In this document: positions 37,988 to 46,965 of the stretch, piece by piece
Position numbering within the stretch: position 1 is the stretch's first letter
How the letters are laid out: each line of letters begins with the position of its first letter
DNA from: Lysobacter defluvii IMMIB APB-9 = DSM 18482
GTDB taxonomy: Bacteria; Pseudomonadota; Gammaproteobacteria; Xanthomonadales; Xanthomonadaceae
Length of the DNA: 64,000 nucleotides
Assembly (NCBI RefSeq): GCF_000423325.1
Contig: NZ_AUHT01000011.1
Span: forward strand, 124,001 to 188,000
Direction of reading: 5' to 3'
The notes under the pieces: generated by a model
Told to the model about the DNA's origin: nothing
Databases searched by the model: none
What the model saw: the letters and a program-made list of their open reading frames with translations, nothing else
Program-made: the position numbers and the translations under genes

Positions 37988-38721
37988 GCAGTGTCTCCGG
38001 GTTCCAGGTCGCGCCAGGCGCGTCCGTCGTGGATCTCAAGCGGGCGGAAGCGACGCTTGTACTCCATTTTCGGATGCCCGGCGATCCAGTAGCCCAGGTA
38101 CAGGTGGCGATGGCCCTGCTGGCGGGCCCACTCGAGCTGGCGCAGGATCGCCAGCGTCCCCAGCCCGCGTCCTGCCATGCCGGGCTCGTAGAACGTATAG
38201 ACCGCCGACAGCGCAGACTCGACCACGTCCGTCACCGCCACCGCGAGCAGGCGCCCGTCCTCGCGCAGCTCCAGGAAGCGGCCGTCGTTCCAGCTTCCGG
38301 AGAGGAACTGGTCGAATTCCGCCGCGCCGTGGGTGTCCATGCCGCCGTCGCGGTGGCGGGCACGCAGGTAGCGCTGGTACAGGGCGAGCTGTTCGTCGGT
38401 ACGGGTGGCCGGCTGCACCCGCAACTGCACCGACGCGTTGCGTGCCAGGCAGCGGCGCTGGCTGCGGCTGGGCCGGAAGCGCCGCACCGGGATGCGCGCC
38501 GCGACGCAGGCACGGCAGCCCGCGCAGTGCGGCCGGTAGAGGATGTCGCCGGAGCGGCGGAAGCCCCAGCCCAGCGCCATCGGGTACCAGCGCGGCAGGC
38601 GCGGGTCGCGCGGGTCCAGCACCAGGTCGCGGGCGGTCCGCTCCGGCCAGTACCCGCAGGAGTGCGCGCCGGTGTGGAACAGGCGCAGGTCGCCGGGGTC
38701 CTGGTACGCGTCGGTGCCCAT
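37984..38721 (-). CDS. bpt: Aspartate/glutamate leucyltransferase
   Basis: 245 residues. It adds Leu from leucyl-tRNA to N-terminal Asp/Glu, giving substrates to the ClpS/ClpAP N-end rule. Motifs: [39 protein letters not shown] (Cys pair) and [26 protein letters not shown]. The start at [15 protein letters not shown] matches the usual N-terminus; two upstream starts add only short leaders and have no ribosome site. Confidence 0.93.
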   Translation of the reverse strand: MGTDAYQDPGDLRLFHTGAHSCGYWPERTARDLVLDPRDPRLPRWYPMALGWGFRRSGDILYRPHCAGCRACVAARIPVRRFRPSRSQRRCLARNASVQLRVQPATRTDEQLALYQRYLRARHRDGGMDTHGAAEFDQFLSGSWNDGRFLELREDGRLLAVAVTDVVESALSAVYTFYEPGMAGRGLGTLAILRQLEWARQQGHRHLYLGYWIAGHPKMEYKRRFRPLEIHDGRAWRDLEPGDTA

Positions 38722-38771
38722 GCGGCGCAGCATAGCCACGCCCGGTGAGGACTACATGTACGGGCGGCGGG

Positions 38772-39605
38772 CTAGAAACCGATCAGCCCGCGGCTCTCCA
38801 CGTGCCGCAGGGTGTCGGTGACCTGCCATTGGCCGTCGATGCGGTCCACCTGCAGCGTCTTGTAGGTCGCCCAGCCACGGTGGTGGTAGGCCTCCATCTC
38901 CACCGTTGCGGACTCCTCGCCGGAGGCGCGGAAGGCGGACACGCGAAGCAGGGTGGCCGGCAGGCCGGTACCCGGGTGGAAGCTGCCCTGCTCCTCGTCG
39001 GCCACCTCGACGCAGTGGTTGGCCGGCACCAGGACCACGTCCGGGCGCCGCAGCGGGTCGATGATGGCCGGGGTCGCACTGGCCCCGTCCACGCCCAGGC
39101 ACGCGATCGGGGTCCCGACCTCGTCCAGGGCCTGCGCCAGCACCGCGCGCGCGGCGCCGGGCACGGTCGCGCCGACGGTTCCGTCGAAGGGCCCCGCCGC
39201 CAGTTCCGGCTCGCGCGGCCCCTGGGTGGCGAGCTTGAACAGCAGGGTGCCGCCGATCGCCGCGATCACCAGCAACAGCCCCGTCTTGACCAGCAGCATG
39301 CGGCGGCGCGCGGGGCGGTCGGCTTCCTCCTGGCGGCTCTGGAAGGTGTACACCGGCGCACCCGCGCGCGTGGTGTCGAGCAGCCCGGCCTCGCGCAGCA
39401 TCTCCCGCGCACGCGGCTGCTGGTCGGACTGGATCACCCACACCGACGCGCGCTGCGGGGCGCGGTCGCTGTAGCTGAAGTTGCTGCGGCGGTTGCCGCG
39501 GTAGGAGCGCCCGTTGGTGATGCGCACCTCGATGCCGGCGTCGCGCAGCAGCTTCGCGACCTGCTCGACGTTCTCGAGCCGCGGGCTGGAGAAGACCTCG
39601 CGCAC
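38772..39605 (-). CDS. DUF2007-like N-terminal domain fused to a membrane anchor and a periplasmic domain
   Basis: 277 residues. The first about 75 residues match DUF2007/PII-like domains (VFSSPRLENVEQVAKLLRDAGIEVRITNG, VWVIQSDQQPRAREML). A transmembrane segment (MLLVKTGLLLVIAAIGGTLLFKL) at about 105-127 follows, then a domain of about 150 residues with AVLAQALDEVGTPIACLGVDGASA and ATVEMEAYHHRGWATYKTLQVDRIDGQW. The domain arrangement suggests transmission of a cytoplasmic signal to the envelope. Four bases from tesB on the same strand. Confidence 0.75.
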   Translation of the reverse strand: MREVFSSPRLENVEQVAKLLRDAGIEVRITNGRSYRGNRRSNFSYSDRAPQRASVWVIQSDQQPRAREMLREAGLLDTTRAGAPVYTFQSRQEEADRPARRRMLLVKTGLLLVIAAIGGTLLFKLATQGPREPELAAGPFDGTVGATVPGAARAVLAQALDEVGTPIACLGVDGASATPAIIDPLRRPDVVLVPANHCVEVADEEQGSFHPGTGLPATLLRVSAFRASGEESATVEMEAYHHRGWATYKTLQVDRIDGQWQVTDTLRHVESRGLIGF

Positions 39606-39608
39606 CGC

Positions 39609-40505
39609 TCAGCCCTTCGCCGGGACGGCGCGCGCGGCCGCGGGATCGTCGACCACCCGGATCAGCCCCTCCTGCGCGGTGCTGGCGACCAGCCTGCCGC
39701 TGCGGTCGAAGACCTGGCCGCGGGCCAGGCCGCGGGCACCCTGCGCGCTGGGGCTGTCGATGGAGTACAGCAGCCACTCGTCCACCCGGAACGGGCGGTG
39801 GAACCACAGCGCGTGGTCCAGCGACGCCATCTGCACGTTGGGCTGGTAGTAGCTGATGCCGTGCGGGAAGGTCGCCGTGCCCAGCAGCTGGAAGTCGCTG
39901 GCATAGGCCAGCAGCGCCTGGTGCAGCTGCGGGTCGTCGCCGACCTTGTCGCACAGGCGGAACCAGACGTGCTGGTGCGGCGGGCGCCGCGGCGGGTTGA
40001 GCTCGTCGCGCGGATAGACGTGGCGGAACTCGAACGGCCCGGTGCGGGACAGCCAGCGCTGCACCTTGGTCGGCAGCGTCGCCAGCACCTTCTCGGGCAC
40101 CGCATCGGCCGGCTCGATGTCCTCCGGCGGCGGGACCGTGGGCATCGGCAGCTGGTGCTCGGCGCCCTTTTCCTCTTCCTGGAACGAGGCGGCCATGAAG
40201 AAGATCACCTGGCCATGCTGGATCGCGGTGACCCGGCGCACCGAGAAGCTGCCGCCGTCGCGGGTGCGGTCGAGCTGGTAGACGATCGGCGCGTCGATGT
40301 TGCCGGCGCGCAGGAAATACGCGTGCAGCGAGTGCGCCGCGCGCGGCGAGCCAAGCGTGGCCTGCGCGGCCGCCAGCGCCTGCCCGAGCACCTGGCCGCC
40401 GAACACGTACTTGGTGCCGATGTCCCGGCTCTGGCCCCGGAACAGGTTGTCCTCGAGGCGTTCGGGGGCGAGCAGTTCGACCAGCTCGGTGGCGGGAGGG
40501 GTCAT
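39609..40505 (-). CDS. tesB: Acyl-CoA thioesterase II
   Basis: 298 residues with the double hot-dog fold of TesB: LFRGQSRDIGTKYVFGGQVLGQALAAA, RAAHSLHAYFLRAG, GGSFSVRRVTAIQHGQVIFFMAASFQ, LDHALWFHRPFRVDEWLLYSIDSP (with the catalytic Asp) and GRGQVFDRSGRLVASTAQEGL. It hydrolyses medium- and long-chain acyl-CoA. Very likely correct. Confidence 0.95.
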   Translation of the reverse strand: MTPPATELVELLAPERLEDNLFRGQSRDIGTKYVFGGQVLGQALAAAQATLGSPRAAHSLHAYFLRAGNIDAPIVYQLDRTRDGGSFSVRRVTAIQHGQVIFFMAASFQEEEKGAEHQLPMPTVPPPEDIEPADAVPEKVLATLPTKVQRWLSRTGPFEFRHVYPRDELNPPRRPPHQHVWFRLCDKVGDDPQLHQALLAYASDFQLLGTATFPHGISYYQPNVQMASLDHALWFHRPFRVDEWLLYSIDSPSAQGARGLARGQVFDRSGRLVASTAQEGLIRVVDDPAAARAVPAKG

Positions 40506-40536
40506 GCGCGGGGCGGGCCGGGTGGGGGACCGCGCA

Positions 40537-41142
40537 TTATAGCGGCGCGGGTGCGGCGCCCCCGGGGAACCAGCGCGCAAGCGTGGTGCGGGCGAGCAGT
40601 TCCGGCCACGGGAACATCGGGCCCGGGTCCAGCTTGCGCCGCACCAGGGTGCCGGGCGCGTCGGTGGCCTCCACGGTGCCGGTGTCCAGGTCCTCGTGGC
40701 CGGTGATCCGCCGCAGGTTCGGACACTCGTCCTGCAGCTGCGCCAGCAGCGCCGCCAGGGCGTCGAGCTGGGCAGCAGGGTAGGGCTCCGTCATGGCCTG
40801 CCGGCGCGAGTCCCACCAGTCCGGGTAGCGCCCTGAATTCACCAGTTCGATGCCGATGCTGCGGGCGTTCCAGTCGCGCACGTGGTGGGCGGTGCGCTCC
40901 ACCGGCACCCAGCAGTGCACGCTGCCGTCCCGGTCCACGTAGAAGTGGCCGCTGTTGCCGGTGCCCGACCCCGGGTGGACGATTTGCTCGCCGTACTCGC
41001 GCGCCATGGCCAGGTCGGGCAGTTCGGTGCAGTGGAGGACCACTAGGTCGATGGTGGCCGGGTCGCGCGGCTGCAGCCGGTCGGCATAGGGCAGCGGCCG
41101 ATGCTGGATCTGCAGGCCGGGCGGGTGCGGGTCGGGCGGCAT
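40537..41142 (-). CDS. N-acetylmuramoyl-L-alanine amidase (Amidase_2), AmpD-like
   Basis: 201 residues of the peptidoglycan-recognition fold. IDLVVLHCTELPD carries the first zinc His, HVRDWNARSIGIELVNSG the second region and ITGHEDLDTGTVEA...RRKLDPGPMFPW the third. No signal peptide, so a cytoplasmic anhydro-muropeptide-recycling amidase is likely. A 12-residue loop separates GHEDL from the usual RKxDPG. Confidence 0.88.
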   Translation of the reverse strand: MPPDPHPPGLQIQHRPLPYADRLQPRDPATIDLVVLHCTELPDLAMAREYGEQIVHPGSGTGNSGHFYVDRDGSVHCWVPVERTAHHVRDWNARSIGIELVNSGRYPDWWDSRRQAMTEPYPAAQLDALAALLAQLQDECPNLRRITGHEDLDTGTVEATDAPGTLVRRKLDPGPMFPWPELLARTTLARWFPGGAAPAPL

Positions 41143-41187
41143 GCGGCGGATGCTAGCATCGCAACCCCCTCGATCCCCGGTCCCGCC

Positions 41188-41742
41188 ATGCCTGGCCACT
41201 GCATCCTTTCCCATGGTTTCGAGAGCGGCCCGGACGCCACCAAGGTGACCGCACTCGCGGAAACCGCGGAACGGATGGGGTGGACCCACGAGCGGCCCGA
41301 CTACACCGACCTGGATGCCCGGCGCGAGGCCAGCGAGCTGGGCGACGTCCCGGCGCGGCTGCAGCGGCTGCACGGCCTGGCGAAGGCCGCCGCGTCGCGT
41401 GGCCCGCTGGTGCTGGCGGGCTCCAGCCTCGGTGCCTACATCTCCGGACACGTCTCGCGGCTGGTGCCCGTGGCCGGGCTGTTCCTGATGGCGCCCCCGG
41501 TGCGGCTGGAGGAGGCGCACCCGATCGATGCCGACGTGGTGCCGACCAGCATCATCCATGGCTGGGACGACGAGCTGATTCCCGCGGCGGATGTCGTCGC
41601 GTGGGCGCACGCGCGCCGTGCCACGCTGCTGATGGTGGACGACCGGCACCGGCTGTCCGGCCACGTGGAGGCCAGTGCGCTCGCCTTCGGCGAGCTGCTG
41701 CGCCGCCTGGATTCCGGCACCGGCCCGGCGGCTGCGCGATGA
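41188..41742 (+). CDS. Small alpha/beta hydrolase (YqiA-like)
   Basis: 184 residues. [16 protein letters not shown] is the oxyanion-region strand turn, [11 protein letters not shown] the nucleophile elbow (GSSLG), [10 protein letters not shown] the acid region and DRHRLSGH the His region. It resembles short esterase-type YqiA proteins. Its TGA overlaps the ATG of rlmKL. Confidence 0.8.
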   Translation: MPGHCILSHGFESGPDATKVTALAETAERMGWTHERPDYTDLDARREASELGDVPARLQRLHGLAKAAASRGPLVLAGSSLGAYISGHVSRLVPVAGLFLMAPPVRLEEAHPIDADVVPTSIIHGWDDELIPAADVVAWAHARRATLLMVDDRHRLSGHVEASALAFGELLRRLDSGTGPAAAR

Positions 41743-43961
41743 AGTTCTTCGCCAGCTGCGGCAAGGGCCTGGAGTACCTGCTCGCCGACGAGCTGCAGGC
41801 CCTGGGCTGCGAGCGCGCCACCGCCACCATCGCCGGGGTGAACGTGGAGGGCACCCTGGCCGACGCGCAGCGGGCGGTGCTGTGGTCGCGCCTGGCCAGC
41901 CGCGTGCTGTGGCCGCTGGCGGAGTTCGAGTGCCCGGACGCGGACGCCCTGTATGCCGGGGTCGGCGCCGTTGCCTGGCCGGAGCACCTTGGCGCGGGCG
42001 ACACCCTCGCGATCGACGCCCATGTCTCCGGCGAGGGCATCACCCACGCGCGCTACGCCACGCAGCGCGCCAAGGACGCGGTGGTGGACGTGATGCGCCA
42101 GGCCACCGGCGCCCGCCCCGACGTCGACCCCGAGCACCCGGACCTGCGCCTGAACCTGGTGGTGCGCAAGGGCCGGGCGGTGCTGTCGGTCGACCTCGGT
42201 GGCGGGCCGTTGCACCGCCGCGGCTGGCGCGCCCACCAGGGCGAGGCGCCGCTGAAGGAAAACCTCGCCGCCGGCGTGCTGCTGCGCGGCCGCTGGCCCG
42301 GGGTGTACGCCGCCGGGGGCGGGCTGCTGGACCCCATGTGCGGCAGCGGCACCCTGGTGATCGAGGCCGCGCTCATGGCCGCGGACGTCGCCCCGGGGCT
42401 GCTGCGCCATGGCGGCTTCCCGCCCTCGCGCTGGCTGGGCTTCGACGAAGCCGAATGGCAGCGTCAGCTGGAAGACGCGCGAACCCGCGAGTCCACCGGA
42501 CGGGCCGCGCTGCGCCCGGTGTTCGCCGGCCGCGACATCGACCCGCGGGCGATCGCCGCCGCGCGCGACAACGAGGTGCTGGCCGGACTGGCCGGGCTGG
42601 TCGACTGGCAGGTGGCGCCGGTATCGCGGCTCGCGCTGGCTCCGCGCTCCCGCGAAGGCGGGAACCCGGGGGCGCCGGAGGATGGCGGGGACGCGTCCAT
42701 GGATTCGCGCGTGCGCGGCAACGACGGTGACGCTCCCGGCCTGGTCGTCTGCAACCCGCCGTACGACCTGCGCCTGGCGGCGGATCCGGCGCTGTACCGG
42801 GAACTGGGTGACGCGCTGCGCCGCGCCGTGCCCGGCTGGAGCGCCAGCCTGCTGTGCGGCGACGCCGAGCTCGCCCACGCCACCGGGCTGCGTGCGAAGA
42901 AGAAGTACCAGCTGTTCAATGGCGCGATCGAGTGCACGCTGATCGTGGCCGACCCGGTTGCTCCTGTCCGCCCGGCGCGCGACGACGCGCCCGTGCAGCT
43001 GGGCGAGGGCGCGCAGATGGTCGCCAACCGGCTGCGCCGGAACCTGCGCCGGCTCAAGGCGTGGCGCCGGCAGGAAGGCATCACCTGCTTCCGCGCCTAC
43101 GACGCGGACCTGCCCGAGTATGCCGCCGCCGTCGACGTGTACCAGACCGCCGAGCCCGTCCCGCGCACCTTCCTGCACGTGCAGGAGTACGCGGCCCCGG
43201 CCTCGATCCCGGAGGACGTGCAGCGCCGTCGCCTCAACGAGCTTCTGGCCGGCGCACGCGAGGTGTTCGGGGTCCCGCGCGAGCAGGTGGCGCTGAAGAC
43301 GCGCGCCCGCGGCAAGGGCGGCAGCAAGTACGGCCGTTTCGACCAGCGTGGCGAGTTCCTGGAAGTGCGCGAGGGCGACGCGCTGCTGCGGGTGAACCTG
43401 TTCGACTACCTGGACACCGGCCTGTTCCTGGACCACCGGCCGATGCGCCTGCGCATCGCCGACGAGGCCGGGGACACCCGCTTCCTCAACCTGTTCGGCT
43501 ACACCGGCGCAGCCACGGTGCACGCCGCGGTGGGGCGGGCGAGGTCGACCACCACCGTCGACCTGTCGGGTACCTACCTGCAGTGGTGCGCCGACAACCT
43601 TGCCCTCAACGGCATCGGCGGCAGCCGCCACCAGCTGGTGCAGGCCGATGCCCTGGCCTGGCTGGAGGCCGACCGCGGCCAGTACGACCTGGTGTTCTGC
43701 GACCCGCCGACCTTCTCCAACTCCAAGCGCGCCGGCGACTTCGACATCCAGGCCGTCCATGCCCGGCTGCTGCGCGCGGCGGTGGCGCGGCTGGCACCGG
43801 GGGGCGTGCTGTACTTCTCGAACAACTTCCGCCGGTTCCGGCTCGACGAGGCCGCGGTGGCGGAGTTCGCCCGGATCGAGGAGATCACGGGCTCGACCAT
43901 CCCGCCCGATTTCGAGCGCAACGGCCGCATCCACCGCAGCTGGCGGCTGACCCGCGCGTAG
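41739..43961 (+). CDS. rlmKL: Bifunctional 23S rRNA methyltransferase (G2445-N2 and G2069-N7)
   Basis: 740 residues. Domain order: THUMP (about 1-150), RlmL methyltransferase with [18 protein letters not shown] and NPPY at 339-342, then RlmK with [17 protein letters not shown] and [13 protein letters not shown]. It modifies 23S rRNA during ribosome assembly. Residues 302-331 (from RSREGG to [10 protein letters not shown]) are an extra segment directly before the NPPY motif, encoded by a dispersed repeat. The frame is intact. ATGA coupling with the hydrolase upstream. Confidence 0.95.
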   Translation: MKFFASCGKGLEYLLADELQALGCERATATIAGVNVEGTLADAQRAVLWSRLASRVLWPLAEFECPDADALYAGVGAVAWPEHLGAGDTLAIDAHVSGEGITHARYATQRAKDAVVDVMRQATGARPDVDPEHPDLRLNLVVRKGRAVLSVDLGGGPLHRRGWRAHQGEAPLKENLAAGVLLRGRWPGVYAAGGGLLDPMCGSGTLVIEAALMAADVAPGLLRHGGFPPSRWLGFDEAEWQRQLEDARTRESTGRAALRPVFAGRDIDPRAIAAARDNEVLAGLAGLVDWQVAPVSRLALAPRSREGGNPGAPEDGGDASMDSRVRGNDGDAPGLVVCNPPYDLRLAADPALYRELGDALRRAVPGWSASLLCGDAELAHATGLRAKKKYQLFNGAIECTLIVADPVAPVRPARDDAPVQLGEGAQMVANRLRRNLRRLKAWRRQEGITCFRAYDADLPEYAAAVDVYQTAEPVPRTFLHVQEYAAPASIPEDVQRRRLNELLAGAREVFGVPREQVALKTRARGKGGSKYGRFDQRGEFLEVREGDALLRVNLFDYLDTGLFLDHRPMRLRIADEAGDTRFLNLFGYTGAATVHAAVGRARSTTTVDLSGTYLQWCADNLALNGIGGSRHQLVQADALAWLEADRGQYDLVFCDPPTFSNSKRAGDFDIQAVHARLLRAAVARLAPGGVLYFSNNFRRFRLDEAAVAEFARIEEITGSTIPPDFERNGRIHRSWRLTRA
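42642..42732. repeat. Dispersed repeat of the GCGAAGGCGGGAA type inside rlmKL
   Basis: The element begins CGCGCTCCCGCGAAGGCGGG, runs through a GC-rich middle and ends with CCATGGATTCGCGCGTGCG then GCAACGACG. These are degenerate ends of the widespread proteobacterial repeat family whose translated form contains 'MDSRxRGNDG'. It adds about 30 codons in frame between methyltransferase motifs. Confidence 0.85.
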
Positions 43962-43973
43962 GGGCTGCTGCGG

Positions 43974-43988
43974 ACCCCGCGGCGGGGT
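43974..43988. terminator. Small hairpin between convergent rlmKL and potI
   Basis: ACCCCG-CGG-CGGGGT makes a six-base stem with a three-base loop in the 32-base gap between convergent stops. No T-run follows on either strand, so termination strength is doubtful. Confidence 0.35.
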
Positions 43989-43993
43989 GGGCG

Positions 43994-44797
43994 TCAGGGT
44001 ACGTTGCGGGCGCGGCGGTGCATTGCGATGCCGGCCAGGCTGACGCCCAGCGCCACGGCGACCACGATGATCGTCGCCAATGCATTGATCTCCGGGGTCA
44101 CGCCGAGCTTGACCTTGGAGTACACCACCATCGGCAGCGTGCTCGAGCCCGGTCCGGAGGTGAAGCTGGCGATCACCAGGTCGTCCAGGGACAGGGTGAA
44201 GGCCAGCAGCCAACCGGCCAGCAGCGCCGGTGCGATCAGCGGCAGGGTGATCACGAAGAACACCCGCCAGGGCCGCGCCCCCAGGTCCATCGCCGCCTCC
44301 TCCAGGCTCTCGTCCATGGAGGTCATGCGCGAACGCACCACCACCGTGACGTAGCAGGCGGTCAGCGTGATGTGCGCCAGGGTGATGGTCGTCATCCCCC
44401 GGCTGGGCCAGTCGAAGGCCTGCTGCAGGGTCACGAACAGCAGCAGCGAGGAAAGGCCGATCATCACGTCGGGCATGACCATGGGCGCGGAGTTCATCAG
44501 GCTCAGCAGCCCGCGCCCGGGGAAGCGCCCGAAGCGCGACAGCGCCAGCCCGCTCGCGGTGCCCAGCGCCACCGCCGCGGTGGCGGTGATGGCGGCGATG
44601 GTGAAGCTGCGCTGCACCGCGTCCAGCAGCTGTTCGTTGGCCAGCAGCTCGCCGTACCAGCGCAGCGAGAAGCCGCCCCACACCGTCGACACCCGCGAGG
44701 CGTTGAACGAGTAGGCGATGACCGAGAAGATCGGGATGTACAGGAAGGCGTAGCCGACCAGCATCGCGGTATAGAGGGCGAACGGCCGGCGGTTCAT
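43994..44797 (-). CDS. potI: Putrescine/polyamine ABC transporter permease
   Basis: 267 residues with six membrane helices and the ABC permease EAA loop (EEAAMDLGARPWRVFFVITLPLIAPALLAG). It pairs with PotH as the membrane channel. ATGA coupling to potH. End of the pot operon. Confidence 0.93.
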   Translation of the reverse strand: MNRRPFALYTAMLVGYAFLYIPIFSVIAYSFNASRVSTVWGGFSLRWYGELLANEQLLDAVQRSFTIAAITATAAVALGTASGLALSRFGRFPGRGLLSLMNSAPMVMPDVMIGLSSLLLFVTLQQAFDWPSRGMTTITLAHITLTACYVTVVVRSRMTSMDESLEEAAMDLGARPWRVFFVITLPLIAPALLAGWLLAFTLSLDDLVIASFTSGPGSSTLPMVVYSKVKLGVTPEINALATIIVVAVALGVSLAGIAMHRRARNVP

Positions 44798-45786
44798 GTG
44801 TTGGCCGCCTCCCGGTCGGCCCTGCGGTTCTCCACGTACTCGAACAGCAGGGTCGGGGCGACGATCAGTACCAGCATGGCGATCGTCACCGCCGCCGCCA
44901 GCGGCCAGTCACGGTTGGTGAAGAACTCGATCCACAGCACCCGGCCGATGGTCAGCGCATCCGGTCCGCCGAGGATGTCGGGGATCACGAATTCGCCGAC
45001 GGACGGGATGAACACCAGCAGCGCGCCGGCGATGATGCCCGGCATGGACAGCGGCAGGGTGATGCGCATGAAGGCGTGCCAGGGTTTCGCCCCCAGGTCC
45101 TCGGCCGCCTCCAGCAGGGTGAAGTCCAGCCGCATCAGCGTGGCCGTCAGCGGCAGGATCATGAAGGGCAGGTAGTTGTAGACGATGCCCACGTACACCG
45201 CCGCGTCGCTGTAGAGGATCCCCCAGCCCGGCTCCACCAGCCCGATGGCCGACAGCACCTGCCCGAGCAGCCCGTTGGCCTTGAGGATGCCCATCAGCGC
45301 ATAGGTGCGCAGCAGCGAGCTGGTCCAGAACGGCAGCACCACCAGCACCAGCAGCACCAGCCGCATGGACGGGCGCGCCCGGGCGATCCCGTAGGCGATC
45401 GGGTAGCCGAGCAGCAGGCAGAACAGGGTCGACACCGACGCGAACAGCAGCGACTTCACGTACGCATGCACGTACAGCGGGTCGGTCAGCAGCATCGCGT
45501 AGTTGGACGCATGCAGGCGCAGCGAGACCGCGCCGTCGGCCGCGGTTTCCACCAGCTCCGTGTACGGGGGCACCTGGCCGAACACCGCCTGCGAGAAGCT
45601 GATCTTCAGCACGATCAGGAACGGGACCAGGAAGAACAGCCCCAGCCACAGCATCGGCAGGCTGGTCACCAGGAAGCGCCCGCGGCGGGTGCGGAACTCC
45701 CGGCCGACCAGGCGGAACCAGCCGAACAGGTTCCGCACCACGTCGAACCAGAACCCCCACGCGCCGGAGGCCTGCGCCGTGCTCAT
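44794..45786 (-). CDS. potH: Putrescine/polyamine ABC transporter permease
   Basis: 330 residues with the six-helix binding-protein-dependent permease fold and EAA loop (EAAEDLGAKPWHAFMRITLPLSMPGIIAG). A 50-residue N-terminal extension precedes the first helix (SLPMLWLGLFFLVPFLIVLKISF), usual in PotH. Its start overlaps the potG stop by four bases. Confidence 0.93.
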   Translation of the reverse strand: MSTAQASGAWGFWFDVVRNLFGWFRLVGREFRTRRGRFLVTSLPMLWLGLFFLVPFLIVLKISFSQAVFGQVPPYTELVETAADGAVSLRLHASNYAMLLTDPLYVHAYVKSLLFASVSTLFCLLLGYPIAYGIARARPSMRLVLLVLVVLPFWTSSLLRTYALMGILKANGLLGQVLSAIGLVEPGWGILYSDAAVYVGIVYNYLPFMILPLTATLMRLDFTLLEAAEDLGAKPWHAFMRITLPLSMPGIIAGALLVFIPSVGEFVIPDILGGPDALTIGRVLWIEFFTNRDWPLAAAVTIAMLVLIVAPTLLFEYVENRRADREAANT

Positions 45787-46961
45787 GCCGTCAGCACCAC
45801 CGCGCTGGCCGCCTCCCAGGACAGCCACAGGGTGTCGTCCCAGTCGTAGTGTGGCTCGGAGCTGCGTTCCACATGGGTTTCCTGGACCCGGATGATCGCC
45901 CCGGAGGCGGTCTTCACCCGGTAGATCGACACGTCGCCCAGGTAGGCGACGTCGGCGACCCGGCCCTCCACCACGTTCTCGGTGGCGACGGTGCCGCGCG
46001 GCGGCGGCGCCTCGTGCACGTCGATCTTTTCCGGCCGCACCGCGATGCTGACGGAGGTGCCCTCCGGCAGCGGGTCGGTGTGGCGGGCCAGCAGCTCGGC
46101 GTCCAGGTGCTCGCACTGGATGCGCACCATCCCGGTCTCCTCGTCGCTGGACAGCACCCGGCCCTCGAACAGGTTGATGCCGCCGATGAACTCGGCCACG
46201 AACCGCGTGGCCGGGTACTCGTAGAGCACCGCCGGGGTGGAGACCTGGACGATCGCGCCGGTGTCCATGACCGCGATGCGCGAGGACATGGTCATCGCCT
46301 CCTCCTGGTCATGGGTGACCATGATGAAGGTGGTGCCCACGCGCTCCTGGATGTTCACCAGCTCGAACTGGGTGTGCTCGCGCAGGCGCTTGTCGAGCGC
46401 GCCCAGCGGCTCGTCGAGCAGCAGCAACTTGGGCTGCTTGGCCAGCGCCCGGGCCAGGGCGACGCGCTGGCGCTGGCCGCCCGACAGCTGGTGCGGCTTT
46501 CGGTTGCCCAGCTGCGGCATCCGCACCAGCTCCAGCATGTGCTGCACGCGGTCGCGGATCTCCGCCGACGGCAGCCTGTCCTGGCGCAGGCCGAAGGCGA
46601 TGTTCTGCGCCACCGTCATGTGCGGGAACAGCGCGTAGCTCTGGAACATCATGTTCACCGACCGCTTGTAAGGCGGCAGGCGGGTGACGTCGACCCCGTC
46701 GATCAGGATCCGCCCGCGGTCGGGCTGCTCCAGGCCGGCGAGGATGCGCAGCAGGGTGCTCTTGCCCGAGCCGGAGCCGCCCAGCAGCGCGAAGAACTCG
46801 CCGCGGTAGATGTCCAGGCTGACGTCGTCGCAGGCGTAGACCTTGCCGAAGGTCTTGGTCACGCCCTCGATGCGCACGAACGGCTGCGCGGCCGGGTCGC
46901 GCCACGGCTCCACGGCCGCCACCGTGACCGCGGTCGGTGGCTGGCCGGTGGTGCCATTCAT
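45783..46961 (-). CDS. potG: Polyamine ABC transporter ATP-binding protein
   Basis: 392 residues. Walker A GGSGSGKSTLL, ABC signature LSGGQRQRVALARALA, Walker B LLLLDEPLGALD and H-loop VTHDQEEA, followed by a C-terminal TOBE domain of about 120 residues. It powers the PotHI channel. It begins four bases before the potF stop region. Confidence 0.95.
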   Translation of the reverse strand: MNGTTGQPPTAVTVAAVEPWRDPAAQPFVRIEGVTKTFGKVYACDDVSLDIYRGEFFALLGGSGSGKSTLLRILAGLEQPDRGRILIDGVDVTRLPPYKRSVNMMFQSYALFPHMTVAQNIAFGLRQDRLPSAEIRDRVQHMLELVRMPQLGNRKPHQLSGGQRQRVALARALAKQPKLLLLDEPLGALDKRLREHTQFELVNIQERVGTTFIMVTHDQEEAMTMSSRIAVMDTGAIVQVSTPAVLYEYPATRFVAEFIGGINLFEGRVLSSDEETGMVRIQCEHLDAELLARHTDPLPEGTSVSIAVRPEKIDVHEAPPPRGTVATENVVEGRVADVAYLGDVSIYRVKTASGAIIRVQETHVERSSEPHYDWDDTLWLSWEAASAVVLTA

Positions 46962-46965
46962 CGGA

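Noticed and set aside
41436-44681. 1081-codon minus-strand open frame opposite rlmKL and across potI
   Set aside because: Shadow frame of the recognised genes; composition and sequence do not resemble proteins.
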